DNA from: CAXBMB01 sp963976695
Lineage (GTDB): Bacteria > Pseudomonadota > Alphaproteobacteria > Kiloniellales > DSM-21159
Direction: 5' to 3'
Assembly (NCBI GenBank): GCA_963976695.1
Contig: CAXBMB010000009.1
Coordinates: 5,708 to 69,707, forward strand
Length of the DNA stretch: 64,000 bases
The notes beneath the pieces were generated by a model that worked only from the letters and a program-made list of their open reading frames with translations, was not told the origin of the DNA and ran no database searches. A program made the position numbers and the translations under genes. Shown piece by piece: positions 59,707 through 64,000 of this stretch (within the stretch, counting starts at the first letter, position 1; each line of letters opens with the position of its first letter).

Positions 59707-61596
59707 TTACTCCTGATGGACAAAGGTTCCGGGTGCGTCGGCAAGCGGCGGCAAGCCGCTGTTAGGCGCGCCGACGGTCGGCCGCGGGGCGCCGGCTGTC
59801 GATTGCGCCGCCAGCCAGCCCTGCCACTCCGGCCACCAGGAGCCGTCCTGGCGGGGGGTCTGGCTCTGCCAGCTGTCGGGATCGACGTAGTTATCGCCGG
59901 CGTGGTTGGTCGCGACCTGATAGCTTCTGCCCGGATGGCCGGGCTCGCTGACGATCCCGGCGTTGTGGCCGCCGCTGGTCAGCAGGAAGGTGACGTCGGT
60001 CGCTGGGTGGGTGGTAATCTTGTAGACCGAGCGCCAGGGCGCCACGTGGTCATGGACCGTGCCGACGGCGAAGATCGGCACGCGGATGTCGGCCAGGGAG
60101 ATCGGACGGCCGTCAACCTTGAAGCGGCCCTCGGCCAGGTCGTTGTTGAGAAAGAGGCCGCGCAGATATTCTGAGTGCATTCTGTAGGGCATGCGCGTCG
60201 CATCGGCGTTCCAGGCCATCAGGTCGTTCATCGGACGGCGCTGGCCGAGCAGATAGTTGTGCAGCCGATAGGACCAGATGAGATCGCTGGAGCGCAAAAG
60301 CTGAAAGGCGCCGGCCATCTGCTTGGTGTCGAGATAACCCTGCTCCCACATCATGTCCTCCAGGAAATGCACCTGGCTTTCATCGATGAACAGCATCAGC
60401 TCGCCGGCCTCGGTGAAGTCGACCTGGGCGGCCAGCAGGGTCAAAGACTTCAGGCGGTCGTCGCGGTCGCGCGCCATTGCCGCCGCTGCGATGGCCAGCA
60501 GCGTGCCGCCAAGGCAGTAGCCGACGGCGTGGATCTTCTGATTGGGGACGATTGTGGCGATGCTGTCGACGGCCTGCTCGATGCCCAGGCGTCGATAGTC
60601 GTCCAGACTCAAGTCACGGTCGTCGGCATCGGGATTTTTCCAGGAAATCATGAAGACCGTATGGCCGCGCTCGACCAGGAATTTCACCAGCGAGTTTTCC
60701 GGCGAAAGGTCCAGGATGTAGTACTTCATGATCCAGGCCGGCACGATCAGCACCGGCTCGGCCTGCACGCTTTCGGTCGCCGGCGCGTACTGGATCAACT
60801 CGATCAGCCGGTTGCGGTAGACAACCTTGCCCGGCGTGACGGCGACCGTCTCGCCGGGACGGAAATTCTCCACCCCCATTGGCGGTTTGCCGGCGATCTC
60901 GCGTTCCCAGTCCTCGATCAGGTTCATCGACCCGCGCAGCAGGTTGGCGCCGCCTTCGTTCAGGGTGGCGGCGAGAATTTCCGGATTGGTCTGGATGAAG
61001 TTGGACGGCGAGAAGACGTCAAGGGCCTGGCGGGCGGCGAAGGAAACCACCTCTTCATGGTGTTTCGACACGCCGGGAACGCCGGTGGTCGCGTTATGCC
61101 ACCACTGCTGGGTTAGCAAGAAGGACTGATAGAGCAGGTTGTACGGCCAGGGCTGCCATGCCGGCGCGGCGAAGCGCTTGTCCTGACTCAAAGGCTTGAT
61201 GCAGGGCGTCACATCGGGATCGCTGGCGCAATGACAGCTGTGCAGCCACAGACGAACCACCTTGTGGAGGGCCTTTTCGGCCAGCTTGGCTTGTTTGCCC
61301 GGCGAAATCGCCAGATGGCCCGCCCAATCGTTGTAGGCCGCCATCAGCGCGACGGGTGAAAGCCCAGAGGTCATCCGCGCCAGCGCGGCGTGCACCTGTC
61401 GGTCAATGGTTTCGTCCTGGACGCCGCTGCGCAAGGGGTGCGCCGTCTTGGCGGGCTTGGTCGTCTGGCGGGCGACGACCGGCGGCGGGGTTTGCGCCCG
61501 CTGCTGCCGGGCCGCCGGGGCAGTCGGCGTCAAATCATCGGAAAGCCTTTCGGCCGGCGGCGGCGTTTTCCGCGCCTTGCTGCTGCTTTTGACCAT
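59707..61596 (-). CDS. phaC: Class I poly(3-hydroxyalkanoate) synthase
   Basis: 629 residues from MVKSSSKARKTPPPAERL. A Pro/Thr-rich N-terminal tail (about 1-60) precedes the PhaC N-domain. The lipase-like box GYCLGG carries the catalytic C361. D516 in VHDHVAPW and H544 in SGGHNAG complete the triad, and W at NPSNFIQTNPE-type SPSNFIQTNPEILAATLNEGG is family-typical. It polymerises (R)-3-hydroxybutyryl-CoA into storage polyester at granules. It leads the phaC-fabI-(MaoC-Pta) operon. Confidence 0.95.
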   Translation of the reverse strand: MVKSSSKARKTPPPAERLSDDLTPTAPAARQQRAQTPPPVVARQTTKPAKTAHPLRSGVQDETIDRQVHAALARMTSGLSPVALMAAYNDWAGHLAISPGKQAKLAEKALHKVVRLWLHSCHCASDPDVTPCIKPLSQDKRFAAPAWQPWPYNLLYQSFLLTQQWWHNATTGVPGVSKHHEEVVSFAARQALDVFSPSNFIQTNPEILAATLNEGGANLLRGSMNLIEDWEREIAGKPPMGVENFRPGETVAVTPGKVVYRNRLIELIQYAPATESVQAEPVLIVPAWIMKYYILDLSPENSLVKFLVERGHTVFMISWKNPDADDRDLSLDDYRRLGIEQAVDSIATIVPNQKIHAVGYCLGGTLLAIAAAAMARDRDDRLKSLTLLAAQVDFTEAGELMLFIDESQVHFLEDMMWEQGYLDTKQMAGAFQLLRSSDLIWSYRLHNYLLGQRRPMNDLMAWNADATRMPYRMHSEYLRGLFLNNDLAEGRFKVDGRPISLADIRVPIFAVGTVHDHVAPWRSVYKITTHPATDVTFLLTSGGHNAGIVSEPGHPGRSYQVATNHAGDNYVDPDSWQSQTPRQDGSWWPEWQGWLAAQSTAGAPRPTVGAPNSGLPPLADAPGTFVHQE

Positions 61597-61847
61597 CGCC
61601 AAACTCCTCTCGTCCACATCATGGCAATCGGGAGCGGGGGGCGATCGGAACAGCCATGGCCCGACAAGCACGCCTGGCGCATTGCGATCACTCCCGCTTG
61701 ACGCAGAAACCGGTGCCGAACCCTGGAGGCGCTTTTTTCGTTTTGGTCGCGCACCCTTGAAGGGGTCAGGAAACTACCTAAGAGGGCTGACCGCTGATGC
61801 GGTCGCCGTGCAGGTCCAGCCATCTGATTGCTGCGATGCACAAATCC

Positions 61848-61876
61848 AATATAGGCAGTGGATCGGACGCCAGCAA
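61848..61876 (-). promoter_or_regulatory. Predicted sigma-70-type promoter of the phaC operon
   Basis: On the minus strand TTGCTG (61871-61876) and TATATT (61848-61853) are separated by exactly 17 bp. The start point would give a leader of about 240 bases. Just upstream, TTTTGTTGCAATGCGGCA (61881-61898) resembles TGC-rich sites bound by PhaR-type repressors; that link is inference. The rest of 61597-62036 holds no gene I can support. Confidence 0.5.
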
Positions 61877-62036
61877 CTCATTTTGTTGCAATGCGGCATA
61901 GGCGGAACCGACGGACAAAACAACGGCAGGATCGGCGATCATCGCGGCCCTCGGTCGGGGCGGGGGGGCGCCGGCGGCGCCACAACAACTCTCGATCTGG
62001 TTGTTGGGGCCGCACTGGGCCGCGCCGCAGTGGCCA

Positions 62037-62585
62037 TCACGGTTGGCGGACTTCCCACAGCAACCCGATCAAAGCCGCCGCGGCAGCCAGCCAAATCATC
62101 ACGATGATGAGTGCCGCGCGTCGGCTGGTGGGCCGCGCCACGCGCCGCGCGGCCTCGTCGCGGAGTTCGGCCAGAACATCGGCGGGGATCAGGCGAACGG
62201 CCAGCAGAATGCCCAGCGGCAGGATGATGAGGTCGTCAAGATATCCCAGCAGCGGAATGAAATCGGGGATCAGATCGATCGGACTGAGCGCGTAGCCGGC
62301 GACGCAGGCCGCCAGCGCTTTGGCGTACCATGGCACCCGTGGATCGCGCGCCGCGAGATAGAGCGCGACCGCGTCTCGCTTGATCCGGCGGGCCCAGCCC
62401 GCAAGCTTGATCCGGCGAGCCCAGCCCGCAAGCCGCGCGCGGCGGCCAAGGGTCTTTGGTTGACCGGTTGGGCCGGTCTTCGCGCCCGCTTCAGGGTCCG
62501 CCCCAAGATCCGTCCCACGGTCCGTCTTGGGGTCCGTCCCAGGGTCCGCTTTGGGGCCCGTTCTTGGCTTGTCGGCCCGGTTCAT
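62037..62585 (-). CDS. YkvA-like (DUF1232) membrane protein
   Basis: 182 residues from MNRADKPRTGPKADPGTDPKT. An Asp/Pro-rich N-terminal tail (about 1-45) is followed by a tandem duplication KLAGWARRI. The DUF1232 core is WYAKALAACVAGYALSPIDLIPDFIPLLGYLDDLIILPLGI. A C-terminal helix (AALIIVMIWLAAAAALIGLL) anchors it in the membrane. Functions of the family are unknown. It is on the same strand as, but separate from, phaC. Confidence 0.85.
   Translation of the reverse strand: MNRADKPRTGPKADPGTDPKTDRGTDLGADPEAGAKTGPTGQPKTLGRRARLAGWARRIKLAGWARRIKRDAVALYLAARDPRVPWYAKALAACVAGYALSPIDLIPDFIPLLGYLDDLIILPLGILLAVRLIPADVLAELRDEAARRVARPTSRRAALIIVMIWLAAAAALIGLLWEVRQP
62378..62431. repeat. 27 bp tandem duplication in the YkvA-like gene
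   Basis: Two adjacent 27 bp copies (62378-62404 and 62405-62431) differ at one base and encode KLAGWARRI twice on the minus strand. The near identity indicates a recent in-frame duplication. Confidence 0.85.
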
Positions 62586-62702
62586 CAGCAATCCCATCCT
62601 TTGGCAGCGGTTAAATTCCAAGGCGGCGGCGAAGTAAAGCGCCGGTCGGACTTTCCGCCGTGAGGGGCCTGCCGCGCGCTTTTGCCGCGCCCCCTGGCGG
62701 CG

Positions 62703-63554
62703 TCAAGCCGGTTCGGCGGCGGCCAGATCGCGGATCAGCGCCAGCGCCGGGCCGAACAGCTCGGCGTCGGCGTCGGCCGGGTAGACCAGGTAGGCCAACA
62801 GGGAAAACTCCGGCGCGCCCCTGGGGTTGGTCACGCGGCCCTGTTCGAGGTCGGAGCGAACGAGCCGCGCCGGGAAATAGCCCGCGCCGCCGTTCTCGAT
62901 GATGTGCCGCAGTCCCAGCCAGCCGATATTCGCGGTCAGGGCGGGCCCGATGAAATCCGGAAAGCTGGCGCTGTGCTTGGCGTAAAACTCCGGCCCCCAG
63001 TCGATATAGACATAGCCCGGCCCCGGCTCGGCTTGGCCCGCCGGATCGGTGGAAACCAGGATCAATCGCTCGGTCAGCAGCGGTTCGACTTTCAGGCCCG
63101 GGCGGCTTTGCGGGGTGTACATCACCGCGATGTCGAGGTGGCCCTCGACAAGTCCCTGCATCAGATCGGCTTCGAAACCGATCACGGCGCGCAGCGAGAC
63201 GTCAGGGGCTTGCGCGCGCATCAGCGCCAGCCAGCGTTGCAGAAACTGGTCCCACAGGCCAAACCGTCCGCCGACGCTCAGCGCGGCGCGAAAGCCCTTG
63301 GGGACGCCGACGTCGTGGCGGGCCTGCGCCACCGTCCGCACCAAGGTGCCGGCGTGTTTTTGAAACTGCCGACCGGCCGGGGTGAGGGTTGTTCCGGCCT
63401 TGTTGCGAACGAAGAGCTTGCAGCCCAACTGCGCTTCCAGCGCGTGGATCCGCGCGCTGATCGTGGACTGGGTGACATGCAGCCGGTCGGCGGCCTGGAC
63501 AAAATTGCCCGCCGTGACAACCATCAGGAAGGTGCGGGCCAGTTCGGTATCCAT
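62703..63554 (-). CDS. LysR family transcriptional regulator
   Basis: 283 residues. The helix-turn-helix is GNFVQAADRLHVTQSTISARIHALEAQLGCKLFVRNKAG. The effector-binding domain begins near residue 90 (ALSVGGRFGLWDQFLQRWLALMRAQAPDVSLRAVIGFEADLMQGLVEGHLDIAVMYTP). It is divergent from the unit starting near 63707. The 152 bp between contain ATATCG/CGATA elements near 63585-63605 that could be its site. Confidence 0.92.
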   Translation of the reverse strand: MDTELARTFLMVVTAGNFVQAADRLHVTQSTISARIHALEAQLGCKLFVRNKAGTTLTPAGRQFQKHAGTLVRTVAQARHDVGVPKGFRAALSVGGRFGLWDQFLQRWLALMRAQAPDVSLRAVIGFEADLMQGLVEGHLDIAVMYTPQSRPGLKVEPLLTERLILVSTDPAGQAEPGPGYVYIDWGPEFYAKHSASFPDFIGPALTANIGWLGLRHIIENGGAGYFPARLVRSDLEQGRVTNPRGAPEFSLLAYLVYPADADAELFGPALALIRDLAAAEPA

Positions 63555-63706
63555 CGACGCTGCTCCAAGCCGGGGGCTGTTGGATTTTATATCGCCAATA
63601 TCGATACAACCAGCAATTATTTATCGTTTGTCTAATTTATGGCGTCTGGTTAACCTATTGTCGAAAGACAAACCGGAAAGGACCCGCCGGACATTCTCGA
63701 TCGCTG

Positions 63707-63943
63707 ATGGCGAGGGAATGGGAGGGGTGCGATGGGAGGCGACTCTTGTGGTTGTATCATTGCAAACTGGTTGACTTTGGCGATGCCGCGCGATCCCTGT
63801 CGTCACGCCGTTCGGCCGGTCTGGCCCTGTTGCGCGATCTCTGGGGAACGCCCACCAGCCCGTCGCAGTACCAGCGGCAGCGCGCGCTCGCGGTGGCTCT
63901 TGCCTTTGTCTTGGCGCTGTTCCTGCCCCACGCCGGATGGTGA
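63707..63943 (+). CDS. Small hypothetical protein with C-terminal hydrophobic segment
   Basis: A 78-residue frame from ATG at 63707, ending ALAVALAFVLALFLPHAGW, one hydrophobic stretch that could span the membrane. GAGGG-like sequence precedes later in-frame positions, so the start is uncertain. Its stop overlaps an ATGGTGA start for the next frame. It is divergent from the LysR gene, the usual place of a LysR target. I do not recognise a family. Confidence 0.4.
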   Translation: MAREWEGCDGRRLLWLYHCKLVDFGDAARSLSSRRSAGLALLRDLWGTPTSPSQYQRQRALAVALAFVLALFLPHAGW

Positions 63944-64000
63944 GCCGCGCCGCCCCCTTGACCTTGCTGTTCGGCGCGAAGGACCGCCGCCACAACAACG
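63937..64000 (+). CDS. Start of an unidentified gene (partial)
   Basis: ATG at 63937 (or GTG at 63940) opens a frame reading MVSRAAPLTLLFGAKDRR to the window edge. The start overlaps the preceding stop, which suggests translational coupling. Only 21 codons are seen, and no function can be assigned. Confidence 0.4.
   Translation, partial: MVSRAAPLTLLFGAKDRRHNN

Noticed and set aside
63621..63998. Minus-strand frame at the right edge
   Set aside because: Arg/Thr-rich composition, no ribosome site, and the plus strand has a coupled stop/start typical of real genes.

Overview
The window reads as chromosomal DNA of a high-GC, metabolically versatile alphaproteobacterium (inference: GC-rich codon use, NasS/NasT-type nitrate control, class I PhaC, overlapping ATGA gene junctions). 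No rRNA, tRNA, CRISPR array, phage or intact insertion sequence was recognised. The window begins inside a minus-strand gene and ends inside a plus-strand one.

Layout. 1-4.0 kb: a betaine/methylamine-type module (FAD oxidoreductase start, non-pyrrolysine MttB homologue) with two LysR regulators. 4.1-12.6 kb: a plus-strand operon of a complete branched-chain-type ABC importer (ATPases, binding protein, two permeases) followed by an acyl-CoA dehydrogenase, an MDR oxidoreductase and an acyl-CoA ligase, which suggests uptake and CoA-dependent breakdown of a carboxylic acid. 12.6-13.5 kb: a scar with an oligopeptide-ABC remnant, an orphan C-terminal fragment and the truncated end of a siroheme synthase. 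13.5-26.7 kb: a complete assimilatory nitrate block on the minus strand, nasT-nasS then nrtA-nrtB-nrtCD-nirB-nirD-nasA-cysG, with a terminator hairpin in the nrtA leader. 26.8-28.7 kb: a secreted beta-propeller protein and an apparently empty 0.7 kb stretch.

28.7-37.3 kb holds the most unusual locus: nuoA, a fused NuoB-like/heavy-metal-binding/His-rich/NuoD-like gene, then nuoH-J-K-L-M-N. It is a complex-I-like membrane arm with no NADH or Fe-S module. The fused subunit lacks the NuoB cluster cysteines, NuoH lacks conserved acidic residues of the quinone region, NuoN lacks the TM5 glutamate, and NuoJ has a methionine-rich run. An APC-type transporter is divergent to it. I regard this as the best candidate for an undescribed system, possibly a metal-linked ion-translocating complex; that function is inference.

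38.7-45 kb: acetoacetate decarboxylase, patatin-like hydrolase, ECF sigma factor, CBS-BON protein, cyclopropane fatty acid synthase and a DMT exporter. 45.4-47.7 kb: a Fur-box-preceded iron permease operon whose ferredoxin gene is truncated. 47.6-51.8 kb: an RpiR-regulated polar amino acid ABC transporter with a C45 autoproteolytic acyltransferase. 52-57.5 kb: two TetR regulators with palindromic operators, an NmrA-type oxidoreductase, an AidB-type acyl-CoA dehydrogenase and a saccharopine-dehydrogenase-like protein. 57.5-62.6 kb: phaC-fabI-(MaoC-Pta fusion), linking polyhydroxybutyrate, fatty acid and acetyl-phosphate metabolism, then a YkvA-like membrane protein. 62.7-64 kb: a LysR gene and the start of a divergent transcription unit.
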